Source: Thalassia testudinum (Eukaryota; Streptophyta; Magnoliopsida; Alismatales; Hydrocharitaceae). Taken from it: 64,000 nucleotides of DNA. The DNA lies in assembly GCA_037157565.1 (NCBI GenBank), contig JAZHRO010000063.1, positions 90,920,001 to 90,984,000 on the forward strand, in the 5' to 3' direction. Each line of letters starts with the position of its first letter. Positions within the stretch are counted from its first letter, which is position 1. This document shows positions 36,127-46,440 of the stretch, one piece after another. The notes under the pieces were generated by a model, which worked only from the letters and a program-made list of their open reading frames with translations, ran no database searches and was not told the origin of the DNA. The translations under genes were made by a program, and so were the position numbers.

Positions 36127-36506
36127 TACCCCCATGCTTAGGTTTTGTTAGTCCCTTAGCAAACAACTCATTAAAGTGCATAGCAATTTACGTATCAACA
36201 AGGTAAGTGTGATGAGATATCTTTACTTCTTACTTTTTCTCACAAAGTTAAGTGTTTCAAGATGATCTTTAAGCTGAAAGATTTTTTTGAAACAAATTGT
36301 GTTTATGTCTGGACATTGTGAGAATCTTTTTGCTTAGATAGACTGACCAAAAGTCAAGACTGATATGACATAGACCATCTCTCGACTAACAAGGTCTCTT
36401 GATATTTATACCTTACAGTCGAATTCTAGGACTCAGGGGATTTTATAGAGACTCAGAATGCTAAGAGGTTATGGCTGTGCTTTGTGATAAGTCAGGACTG
36501 ACCAGG
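36127..36506 (-). mobile_element. Second copy of the Athila-1 internal 3' end (with polypurine tract)
   Basis: Homologous over about 380 bp to 21582-21960, beginning with the same TACCCCCATGCTTAGG polypurine tract next to an LTR. Since 31034-36126 also serves as the 5' LTR of the internal domain below it, the order LTR-internal-LTR-internal(partial) is a tandem arrangement. It is cut off at about 36506, where family-B LTR sequence resumes. Confidence 0.82.
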
Positions 36507-37218
36507 TGCATGTCAAGCATTCAAACACATACACGCACACACGTCCGATCCGCACAATCATGAGCCACATAGCAAGGGTTAATCATGTCTCTCTAAACAT
36601 AAGTTAACTTAGCATGGTGCTACATCCCATTTTCTAATCCCATCCTCCTTTTCTTCTCTCTCTCTCTCTCTCTCTCTCCTCTATATATATATATATATAT
36701 ATCTTATACATACATATGTCATGTTTAAATAAGCTAAGTATTTCAATTTATTTCAATTCCAGTAATTTTTCCTTTATTCTATTAGTATCTTTTATTTAAT
36801 ATTTAAGAAAATACAAAAGAAAATGTTGTAAAAGAGAAAAGATAACTTGTGACTTGAAGGTACGTGATCTTACGTGTAGCGAGATTATTTGGATTCAAGA
36901 TTGGCATGTCACTAAGGACTTATTTTTGAGGGGGTACCTCAAGAACAAAGTTATCAAAGAATCTCAAAACGAAGAAAAATCCTAAAATATAATAAGGGAA
37001 TGGAAATGACATGCTTTTAGGAGTCGTGTAGAAATCGAGAACGCTAAGCCCACCTCCTTAGGTTTGACCATGGGCTTAAAACTGACCCTAAAACCTACTT
37101 TAGTCTAGGTTAATAAATTCAAAAAATTTGTGTAGGATCAGTTATAATAATCCATCTCCACTATAATCATTACAATGCTAATTTCACCTAATTAAATAAC
37201 ACTGCTTGCAATTCATCA
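36507..37218 (+). mobile_element. Inner B element: second LTR, piece 3 (3' end)
   Basis: Aligns with 9525-10229 (shared CAAGCATTCAAACACATACACGC at the start and CACCTAATTAAATAACACT near the end) and ends CAATTCATCA at 37218. It includes a CT-then-TA tract (36655-36705) and the U5 block (37051-37075). Together with pieces 1 and 2 it forms the 3' LTR of inner B. Confidence 0.8.
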
Positions 37219-37392
37219 CTCGCCTCCCTGAGTTCGACTCTGGCTTAAAACTAACAATCTTAAAATATACTTTAGTCCAGGTTAATATATTTGAAAAAAA
37301 TCTATGTAGGATCGCTTGTAGTTAACCACTTCCACTAAAATCATTTCAACGCTAATTTCACCTAATTAAATAACACTACTCGCGATTCAACA
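37219..37392 (+). mobile_element. Outer B element: 5' LTR, right fragment
   Basis: A second copy of the last ~170 bp of a family-B LTR (U5 block CGCCTCCCTGAGTTCGACTCTGG at 37221-37243, end TTCAACA). It is followed by a primer site, so it completes the outer LTR begun at 7944-8243. The point where the two halves were split corresponds to the same LTR position. The five flanking bases are TCTAC (8239-8243) and CTCGC (37219-37223), which differ by transitions only. Confidence 0.7.
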
Positions 37393-37399
37393 TAAGTTT

Positions 37400-37421
37400 T
37401 CTAGCGTCGTTATTGGGGAGG
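37400..37421 (+). other. Primer binding site of outer B (tRNA-Asp type)
   Basis: CTAGCGTCGTTATTGGGGAGG follows the LTR end. It aligns with the inner B site at 10237-10259 and with the general tRNA-Asp-type primer site. Confidence 0.7.
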
Positions 37422-38805
37422 CATAAGTTAGGTTTGATTTCTACTCTTTTCCTTTGGTGTTATTCTTCTTCCCACCCATCTCTTTATGGGTATTCGTTGT
37501 TTGTTTTTGTGTAGGTGAACCTATTGTGAAGAAGAAGACTCACAAAGGAGGTTGGAGACATGGGCGATCTAGGGCAGGAGTGACAACGTGAAGTCACCAT
37601 TGTCGCTTGGAGCTTCATACATGCTAATGAGGAGGTAGGTGTCTGTAACTCTTAGCAACCTAGGTTCTCTTGTCACCATAAATTGCTCTAAAAGGATAAA
37701 AAAATATAAAAAATCAAAAAACTTAAAAAAGAGAGCTTCTTCTTGGGATTTCTCAGGGCAAGTGGATTGAGATCCACTGATTAATTATTTTTCATCACAT
37801 CCACCACCCCCAATTTCCCATACGCTCATGCATGTAAAAATTCAAGAATCTTGATTCTTCGATTTTTCACGATGTGCAATTTCATTAAGGTGAATCAAAT
37901 CAAGTGCTTGTTATATCTTTTCGCCTCATTATTCATATTCGGGATAACATTACTTTTTGTTGGGGATTTTTGGAATTGAGTTGACTCCAACCCTACCATA
38001 ATCTCACATTTTGCCTCTGATTTGATCCCAAATTTCCACCCCAAAAATTTTCACTTCCCTTATTGTGGTGGTTGAGCTTTTGTGTTGATTATACATTCTA
38101 GTGATTGGGAGTAATTGTATTGCATTGTTTGGCTCCCATTCACAATATATTAAAAGTGATTCGTGCATCCACACTTAGAAATATCCATTTAGGGGCCCAT
38201 TACATTGTAGCATGCATTAACTAATCAATTTGAAGGAGGGTTGCTTGGCCATTAAAACTTATTTTTCAAAACATGGAGATTGGTTGAAGTGGTAACTTAC
38301 TTGAATCTTGAAATCCAAACTACTAAAGAGCAGAATTCTAAAAGCCATTCACCAATCTAAGCTTTGATTCAGGGAGATTTCCCCATTGCATGCTTGACTT
38401 ACTCTCCAATCAACGCACTTGGGCATTACCCCCTAAACAATGCCCTTCACATTCCTAATCACTTGTATCCTAAGTCTCTTAATTAAAACTGCCAGTAACT
38501 TGACTCCATTAAGAATTGGAGGTCTAGCTACCAATGTGTAGTGCCTACATGCTAATATAGGTTCCTGCATGCTATTGGATGCCTAAGATTGGGGAAAACG
38601 GCCTTTTAATCTAACCTGGTGATTCACAGTACTCGTATACAGTTTCGTAGGTGGTGATAGTAGGTAAATTGAATCTTTAGGTCTAGGGTCACCTTTAGAG
38701 GTTAGGATCTTGATTGTTTGACTTGTCATTAAGTGCACCTATTCGGCATCCTTACTCTCATCCCCTTTTCTCTTCTCATCTCCCCAATTCTTCTTTCGAT
38801 GGTGC
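37422..38805 (+). other. Leader of outer B
   Basis: Collinear with 10260-11645 of inner B, including the pyrimidine tract ending GTGTAG before GTGAACC (about 37515) and the AAACGGCC segment near 38595. It is non-coding, and no other element is seen in it. Confidence 0.65.
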
Positions 38806-39051
38806 ATGTTTGGGAGGAGGTCACAAAATCATGAACTTGTTGAATTGCTTGATAATTTTAGGAGGGTAGAAATGGGTGAATCTTCATCCTCCATTGTAAA
38901 CATGGCCACTCGCCCACCCGAAAAATCCCAAGGGGGTGAATGCTCCCCTCCCCCTCCACCTGTTGACTCCAAAGTCCACCTCTAAGCCCAAATGGCCTTG
39001 TATAATGAACAAATGAAACCATGATGGATACCTTGGACAAGATGCAAAATC
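38806..39051 (+). pseudogene. Outer B gag, N-terminal piece
   Basis: The frame starts MFGRRSQNHELVELLDNFRRVEMGES, clearly homologous to the inner B gag start at 11646. It breaks after about 60 codons, with homologous YNEQMK-MDTLD sequence continuing in other frames. It is cut by copia1 at 39052 after the bases AAATC and resumes at 54276. Confidence 0.78.
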
Positions 39052-40093
39052 TATTGGAACCATTCTCCACATCATGTTTTGGTGTTAACAAAATTATTTT
39101 AGATTAACATTTGTAGTTGAGTGTTATTTCAGATTTAGACTTTTATAGAGATTGTAAAAGTCAAGACAAAAGAAGGCTGATAAGAAAAACAACGATGGGG
39201 AGATCATTTTCAAGATCTATTCAAGTTATCGAACTAATAGAATAGTTTTCTTTTATCTTAGAATGTATCCTCTCAACAGAGAAACAAGAATTAGATCATA
39301 AAAATCATATAGAGATAATTAGGATAAACCTTTATGATCATTCGATTTCTTTCAAAGAATGTATTGTTCAAAAGATCATTTTTTTAATGTTTAAGTTATT
39401 TGCAAAAGTAGACTAATAATCAAATTAAATTCATGTTTAAAAAGGTACTTGTTAACCAACAAGTATCGGTACTAAATTTTAGTACAGGTGCATGTGAGTT
39501 ACAGGTTTCATTTTTTCCAAAGAAACAAATTTGTAACCCATGAGTACCGGTACTGGAGGCAATGAGTACCGATACTTATGATTAATATCGGTACAAATGG
39601 GTTACAGATTTGTGTTCAGTGTTTAACACCTAAATCTGGAAGCAACGATTATCGTTACTCATGTTTAGTACCGGTACATCGTAGGTATTGTCTGTGACAA
39701 GTTAGTTTGAAGCACAAAATAGTAAGTCACTAGTACCAATACCCACCCTTTAGTACCAGTACCAGCTGTCCATTACACCAAATATGAACGGCTGAAAAAT
39801 TGAATTTGATAATATGAACGTTGGGATTTAAACTCAAACAACTAGGACTATATTTTCCTTGATCCTAACTCTATAAATAAGCCCTTGGACCCTTAGTTTG
39901 AATACAAGAAATACAAGAGAAAATCCTAGAGCTAAATCTTCATATCTCCACCATATTTCTTCAAGAGAGGAAAAAAGAGGCTTATCACCTTCACGCTTTC
40001 TCCACTTTTGCAAGCCCAACGACATGTGCTTAAAGTTGATTTCTCGCAATTACGAATTGATTCACATCTTTCCTAGGCTCTCAAATCGGTAAA
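39052..40093 (+). mobile_element. copia1: 5' LTR, left part
   Basis: Begins TATTGGAACC, where the 3' LTR has TGTTGGAACC. It is flanked on the left by AAATC (39047-39051) and on the far right by AAATC at 54271-54275. It contains a cluster of AGTACCGGTACT-type palindromes (39464-39760) and a TATA box CTATAAATAAG near 39872. It is interrupted at 40093 by Athila-3 and continues at 50638. In the first ~205 bp I counted about 26 differences from the 3' LTR, so copia1 is fairly old. Confidence 0.92.
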
Positions 40094-42291
40094 TGATTAC
40101 GCAGCAATCATAGGTCTTAATTAACCTAGATTAGGCTAGAACTTAACATAAGTTAGGGAAATTCATTCACGCATAAGCATTATCTGCATCTTTACTGCTT
40201 TACTTTAGCTATGCATAAAATAATGTTATAATGTGCTGATTAAGTACATTATGTTGATTGCAGGCAATAAGCTGATCTAGAGTTGGATCTAGAGCAGGAT
40301 CTGAAGTTGGATCTAGAATAACGAGAGTTGCAGCAGAGCTGGAGCAGAAGGCTTAGATTAGATGTAGGAATAATAATGTAAGGGGGTTAAAAGTTTGCTA
40401 TTCTATTAAGTAGGATTAAAGCAGTAAAATGTGAAAAGCTTAGGTCCATCCTAGCCCTAGGATAGCCTAGAGACTTCCCCAAGCCTTAGCCACCCTTAGA
40501 ATAGGTCACCGCACCCTAGGAAGCCCTAAAACCCTAGTTCCAACCCTTCTCTGGACGTCCAAATAAGTTTTAGGACGTCCAGGACCCTTAGCCAACTCCC
40601 GCACACTTCAAACCCACTTCTACAGTGTTATTTGACGTCCAGACACTTTGTCAGACGTCCAATTTCTGCAGAATACACAAAATAGAACCCGAAATCCTTC
40701 CTAACTCTAATTGGACGTCCAGACAACAAGTCTTGACTTCTGATTTTTGAGTATAAGACGTCTGATTCTATTATTAAGCGTCTGATACTGCTCTCCAATT
40801 CCTGTTTTGAGATTTAAGCCTTGATCTTGGATCTCTAGGTCCCTAAACCCAATTCCAACCCCATAGGAACCTAAATTAAGGTGCCATAACCCTACTACAT
40901 CACCTCTAAACCTCCCTAAGGACCTAATTAGGTCCTCACTAAACCTAATTGACTTGGATCTTAGTCAATTCCGTCAGCCTATTCAATTGGACTCATTGAG
41001 TCCAATTGAGCCCTGATCTCAGTACACACTATCCAATTGGAATCAGTGAGAGTCCAATTGACCTCGACCTAAATTAATTGAGTTGTTTTACTCTCAATTA
41101 AGTTTCCACACACCCAATTAAACTTGTATTAATTTTAATTGCACTTTACCTTAGTGAATTAAGGTTTATAACCCTAATTTGAGACATACCTTGACCTAAA
41201 CCCACTAGAACCTAACCTAATCAACCTAGCCACCTAAGTTTCAACCCACAAACACCCACACACACCATCCACATGAAAATACCTAGCCTAGAGTTCTCTA
41301 GAACTCTCTACCATGTGTGGTTGCCTTGGTTGACAAAAATAGCAACCAAGAGCCATTCAATTTTTAGATCCACATTTGGTGGATCAAAAAATCACCATCC
41401 ACCCTCTCTCTCACTCTCCCACGAGCTCCCACCATAGGCCTCTCTAGAGAATTCCATAATTCTCTAGAGAGCTTCCCTTAGGTCTATAAAAAGACCCAAT
41501 GGGTGGCCATTTGCACCCATTCACTTCCTTGGCACTCATTCCACTTAGGCTAGCTACTTCCATCTCCACTCCACCTCCACGAGTTGAGCACGACCATGGA
41601 GGCCACCATCTCCATGCCAAGAAGCTGGATCAGCTCCCCAACCTCTCTCCAAGGGCCGACCTAAGCTCCATTGGCCACCCCTCCTTCTCTCAGCCACTCA
41701 AAGGCCATCGGAGACCACCTCCGAATGCCCTTCCTTCTGCTAGATTAGTAGCTTAGCTCTTCGTATATTTACTTCTTTTATTTACTGCTTAGTAGTGTAG
41801 TCTTACTTCTCCCCCAATGATGCATGTGAAATCCCCCCATCGATTCTTGTATGTAATCATTTTCTGGTAGCTAGGTTTAATTTTCAAGCATTTATGTACA
41901 AGCTTTCTTCTACGTTTTATGTTGTAAATGACTCTCCCGCTGAATGAATGAAAAATACTTTTATATATATATTTGTCTCTATATGTTTGAAATCACCATG
42001 ACCTTAATAATTGTCATTCTTTTTGTGTGATTCAAGTTGCCTGTTTCCAATTCATAATATTCTTGCAACTAAGCATGTCATATCTAAATACGTAATAATC
42101 ACGAACTGGCATGTGATTATAAACAAAGTAGAGTAAGATTGATTTCAAAAGTAAAAGCAATGCCTCCTAGAGACAAACGACCGAGACTCAAAGTCTCATT
42201 ATTTTTACAAAATAATATCTTTGTTGGATCGTATTTCGCAACTATACTACGATGGTTTTTTATCAAAAATGAGATCTACAATTTTCGAGCA
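40094..42291 (+). mobile_element. Athila-3: 5' LTR (about 2.2 kb)
   Basis: Starts TGATTACGCAGCAATCA and is flanked by GTAAA (40089-40093, matching 50638-50642). It is homologous throughout to the 3' LTR at 48433-50637. It carries a cluster of GGACGTCCAG/AGACGTCTGA palindromes (40548-40790), a TATA box CTATAAAAAG near 41486 and the U5 block at 42162-42185. The 85-codon frame at 41499-41756, also kept in the other LTR, starts upstream of the expected transcription start and is probably fortuitous. Over about 125 bp I counted 7 differences between the LTRs. Confidence 0.9.
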
Positions 42292-43248
42292 ATCCGCGAA
42301 TCTGTTTTGACTAAAAATGGTGGGGTTTGAAAGCTAATCTCATTGGCTTTATTTTCCATATTTTTCCCAAATTTTTGAAGGTCATTTGATACTGTTTCAA
42401 AGTGAAAAACTGACCAGGGGTCAAAATTCCAGATCTGACCCCATAATATTCAAAATTCCCTAAAAATTCAGTTGAAACAGTAAAAATTCCAAAAAAAATC
42501 TTTGAAAAACTAATTGAAAAAGGAATCTACTCACAAAATTTCAAATTAATTAGATTCCAATTATTATCAGAGAATCAACATTATTTTTGTGGTCTGCTAA
42601 AACAGAGAAAAACCCTAGAAGTGCATGCAACTTAGGTTAAATCTTTAGGGTTACAACTAGAGACCACACTTTGAGCTAACCTAGACTTAATCAAGTCTAG
42701 TTATCCGGTGAGCTTGGTCACCTTATGGGCCACTCACCACAAACCCCACTGAAGTAAAAGGGTTAAAATTAACTTTAAAATACAAAATCAACCCGAGTTC
42801 GTTGTCGTACTACTGGGTGAGTTTAATCTCTCTTGCCAAACCTAGTGACTGAGTCTGCGGGATAGTGTCAAACGACCGCGGCTCGAAGGTCAACGGAACC
42901 GGAGGTGTAAGCCAAAGGAAGAACCTTCCCCTTAGTCCCCTTGTAACCAGACTGGTTGGGTTAGCTTGAGAGGTCGGATTCACTTTCAGTCGGTTGTACG
43001 ACGAACTTATCTTCAAGAATTTAAATCCATAATGAAAAATCTGGTCACCTGATCTATAAGGACCATTTGATTGACAGGGCCTTAGCCTTGTCCTGCGTGG
43101 CTACACCAACCCAGGGGTTGGGTGGTGTATGCACGGAAGCAGGTCACTTCGACCTCACTTGGTTGGACCTTGGGAACCACTCCCAAGGAGGTGAGTCACC
43201 TTGCCCAGACCATCTTCTCCCCCCATTTCTTCTACTCCAAGAGCCACC
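42292..43248 (+). other. Athila-3 leader
   Basis: No clear tRNA-Asp primer site follows the LTR; the sequence there (ATCCGCGAATCTG...) is unlike the other families, so the site is mutated or of another type. The leader contains the 16-base AGTGTCAAACGACCGC block (42864-42879) followed by GGAAGAACCTTC, both shared with element D. It is otherwise non-coding. Confidence 0.6.
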
Positions 43249-44519
43249 ATGGCAAATCCTGGACCTGGACCTAGACCGGGTCAGGACTTTGAGAATCTGG
43301 ACCCGATTGCTCGTCTGGAAGCCCGGGTCACCGAATCTGAGTAGCGGCATCAGCAGAGCATGGATCGTATTCTGACGGTGCTTGACAAGATGTAGCACCC
43401 GCCAAAAGGAGAACAACTGCAGGATTTCTACGACCCAGCCACACCTATCGTCACACCGCTAGTTAGAATTCCCGTAGGCGGAGATGCGTTTGAGCTCAAG
43501 CCCAATGTAATTGGGTTGATCAGCACTCATTTCTACGGCAACTCAAGAAAAGATCCATTCCAGCACATTGAGGACCTGAGTCGACTCACTGAAACGATCC
43601 GACCCAGGAATATTGATCTCAGGATCATTCTGATGGAGCTTTTCCCATTCTCTCTAAGGGACAAAGCTTCATACTAGTTCAAGACTATTGGGAAGCCAAT
43701 TGGAACCTGGCCGGAATTACGACGTGAATTCCTGCAAAAGTTCTTCCCAATCGATCGAACAAATGCAATGCGACGCGCAATCACGACTTTCTCCCAGGGA
43801 GCTGGGGAGAAATTACATGAAGCATGGGATAGATTTCACAACCTTCTCCAGAAATTCCCGCATCATGGTATACCCAGATGACACTTAGCCCAGATTTTTT
43901 ACCATGGGCTGGATGACACACATCGGTATTTGGCCGATGCATCTAGCGGTGGGAATTTTCTCGCAAAAGACGAGAACAGCACATTTGAGCTGTTCGAATC
44001 ATTAGCAAAGAACTCGATGAATGCCGCATCTATGAACCAATTCCATCGGCCTGGTCAGCAGTGGGTTGGTGTCCACGAGGCTCACACCGATTCTATTCAA
44101 GCCGACATGGATATCATCGTCAAGCAACTGGATAGAATAAACCTAATTGAGAAGAAGATTGACCAGATCAGTCAAGGTCAATCCGACTCGAGCTGTGCCG
44201 CTGCAATATCCTCCTATGCACCCTGAGACCCACCTGCTCGAGTTAATCTACTCACTCGGGATGCATCTTCTCCGTATTTACGAGTTCCCGCATATCAGGA
44301 CCCTGTGAATAATCCAAATATGGCACCCTACGACCAGGGTTACGCACCACCCGCAAATTATAATGAGTATCCCCTTGACGGATATACGTCTCAGATATCT
44401 TCGACCTACAAGGACGTCAGTGCTATCCAAGGATACGGGTGTAATAACCCATACTTGGAGACGTATAACCCTAGTTGGTGCCAGCATTCGAACTTCTCTT
44501 GGTCTGGTAATTCATAGAG
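43249..44519 (+). pseudogene. Athila-3 gag
   Basis: The ATG at 43249 starts MANPGPGPRPGQDFENLDP. The gag core follows: FELKPNVIGLISTHFYGNS, DPFQHIEDLSRLTETI, LMELFPFSLRDKASY-stop-FKTIGKPIGTWPELRREFLQKFFP, GEKLHEAWDRFHNLLQKFPHHGIPR-stop-HLAQIFYHGLDD, then GNFLAKDENSTFELFESLAKNSMNAAS. At least three in-frame stops are present (after TESE, after KASY and after GIPR), at positions where Gln or Trp is expected. It corresponds to an Athila capsid-type Gag, slightly different from that of Athila-1. Confidence 0.88.
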
Positions 44520-45412
44520 ACCACATCAAGATCCACACTACTAGACCAGGCAATACGGGAATGCACAAAACACGTATCCTAGGCAACAGCCATTCCGTCT
44601 CAGCAATAGCAACCCCGCTCGTTATACCAGCCGCTGCACCAAGCTGCCAACCACCCTCCAAAGTGAGCGACCCTTTGGAGGCACTGAAAGAGGAGCTGCA
44701 AGAATCGATGAGGAAGTCTACACAAGATAGCTTGCAGATAATGAAGGCAATGGCTGATCAGATTCAGACCATACAAAATACGCAGAACCGGATGTTGCAG
44801 GAGCATAGGACTAAGGGAGCCTTGCCCTCCCAACCTGTCCCAAATCCTCAATATGTGTAGAACCAGGGTGCCCCGCCTAGGTTTCAGGCACCACAGGGAC
44901 AGGCGCACGCCATACTACAGGCACCTCCTGCACCACCCGGTTACGCGCAAGGCCAGCCGCCTTTACAAAATCCCGCATATTCTGCCCCATCCACCCCCCC
45001 ACCACCTCATGGACAGCAAGCTGATGCTCACGCTGTCTCATTGCAGAGCAGAAGGAAGACATTCGACCCACCACCTAGGCAGGCGGGTTTTGATTTTTCC
45101 CACCCTTCGCCGCAGGTAGATTCAACTCCATCATCACAGGAGCCACCTGTGGTAGATAAGGGTAAGAGGCCACTCAACCTTGAGATTCCCGTTCCTTTTC
45201 CTGAGGCTCTGACATGAAATGCAGTACGAAAAAAGGACACGCGGAATTTTGAGGACTTGAAATCGATGTTTAAGGAAGTACATATTCAGGTCCCCCTTCT
45301 CGAGGCTATCGATCACATTCCTACTATCGCTAGGTTCTTCACGGACTATTGTACCCTGAAGCGATAGCCGAGAATTGGACGACAGGCGGTACTGTCGAAA
45401 GAAGCTAGCGTC
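44520..45412 (+). pseudogene. Athila-3 Gag-protease spacer region
   Basis: Pro/Gln-rich spacer with many frame breaks. Near 45189-45366 the PFPEAL...FEDLKSMFKEVHIQVPLLEAIDHIPTIARFFTDYC region is readable, equivalent to the segment preceding the protease in Athila-1 and outer B. It is interrupted by stops (for example after VPFPEAL). No other domain is seen. Confidence 0.7.
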
Positions 45413-46021
45413 GTGATTCTAGCTGACCTACCACCGAAGAAGAAACACCCTGGCACCCCACTCATATCTTGCTTCTTGCAGGATTCTCCATTTGATTGGG
45501 CCTTTCTAGATTTGGGTTCATCCATCAACTTAACTCCCACCACCGAATTTGATCGATTTCGATTTGGGGAGTTGAAACCCACCTCGGTTACGATTCAGCT
45601 AGCTGACAGATCAATCAAAACATCGAGGGGGGTGGTTGAGAACGTGATCGTAAAAGTCCGTGGGTTCTGCTTTCCCACATATTTTTTCGTTCTCGATATG
45701 GAAGTTCCTCCTAATCTCCACGATGCACCAATTATTTTGGGTCGCCCATTTCTGGCGACAGCCCGAGCAAACATCGATTATGCATCCGGGTGTATGGAGA
45801 TTGCCCTAGGCAATAAGCGACTTCGATTAGACATATTCAGGGCAGCAAAGAACTTCTACTGTGATCGAATAGAGGAGGATGGTGAAGACGAAGATTCGGC
45901 TTACTGTGGTAACATTGGGCTCCTTTGTGATGACCCAACGTCTCATTCGTCTACACTATCAAGGTTCTCGAACCTCGATCCACACGGGACCAAAACCACT
46001 GCATTACACATATCTTCCTGA
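45413..46021 (+). pseudogene. Athila-3 aspartic protease
   Basis: An open frame of about 200 codons with FLDLGSSINLTPT (the active-site D-L-G-S-S variant), VTIQLADRSIKTSRGVVENVIV, FFVLDMEVPPNLHDAPIILGRPFLATARANIDY and LDIF. This is the Athila protease, about 50% readable against that of Athila-1. It is the best-preserved frame of the element. It is called a pseudogene because its connection to gag is broken and no polymerase follows. Confidence 0.85.
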
Positions 46022-46440
46022 GGATCTGACTGTTTCGGGTGTGCTTCTGACCCCAACACCCCTGAATCCAACTATCTTGATCCATATATTACTGAATCGC
46101 CCCTGTTATTACAGGAAGATGTGACTAAAGCTAACGAGTTTCCCGTTAACGCAGTCACAACATATTTCGAAGGGAGCGACTCAGTAGGAATTCATGTGTA
46201 CATGGATCAGCAGATTCCCACCCTCGATTCTACTCCTCCCACTCTCAGTTCTGACTCAGACCCACCCGTGATCAAATTGAAACCTGTACCCACTCCACAC
46301 TTTCTTATAGCTATAGTTTTTGGAGTAGGGGTGCACAATCAGCTGGTTCGCATCTCCGGACCACTGATTCTAGGAGCGTAGAAGCATATCTTTCTCTTAA
46401 TCTTAGCCGGCTCCTATGCAAGAATTGATACATCTGATTG
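46022..46440 (+). pseudogene. Athila-3 post-protease linker and pol deletion junction
   Basis: The linker continues to VIKLKPVPTP, equivalent to LVELKPLPNS just before RT in Athila-1. Within about 60 bp the sequence then reads AGCTGGAGGCGTTAAACTCAG (46447-46467), which matches the AGCTGAAGGCATTAAACTTAGG segment found at the very end of INT in Athila-1. RT, RNase H and nearly all INT (roughly 3 kb) are therefore absent, and the junction lies near 46380-46440. Confidence 0.75.

Noticed and set aside
41499..41756. 85-codon frame present in both Athila-3 LTRs (also 49841-50098)
   Set aside because: It is kept in both because the LTRs are recent copies of each other. It starts about 10-15 bp after the TATA box, before the likely transcription start, and has no recognisable domain.
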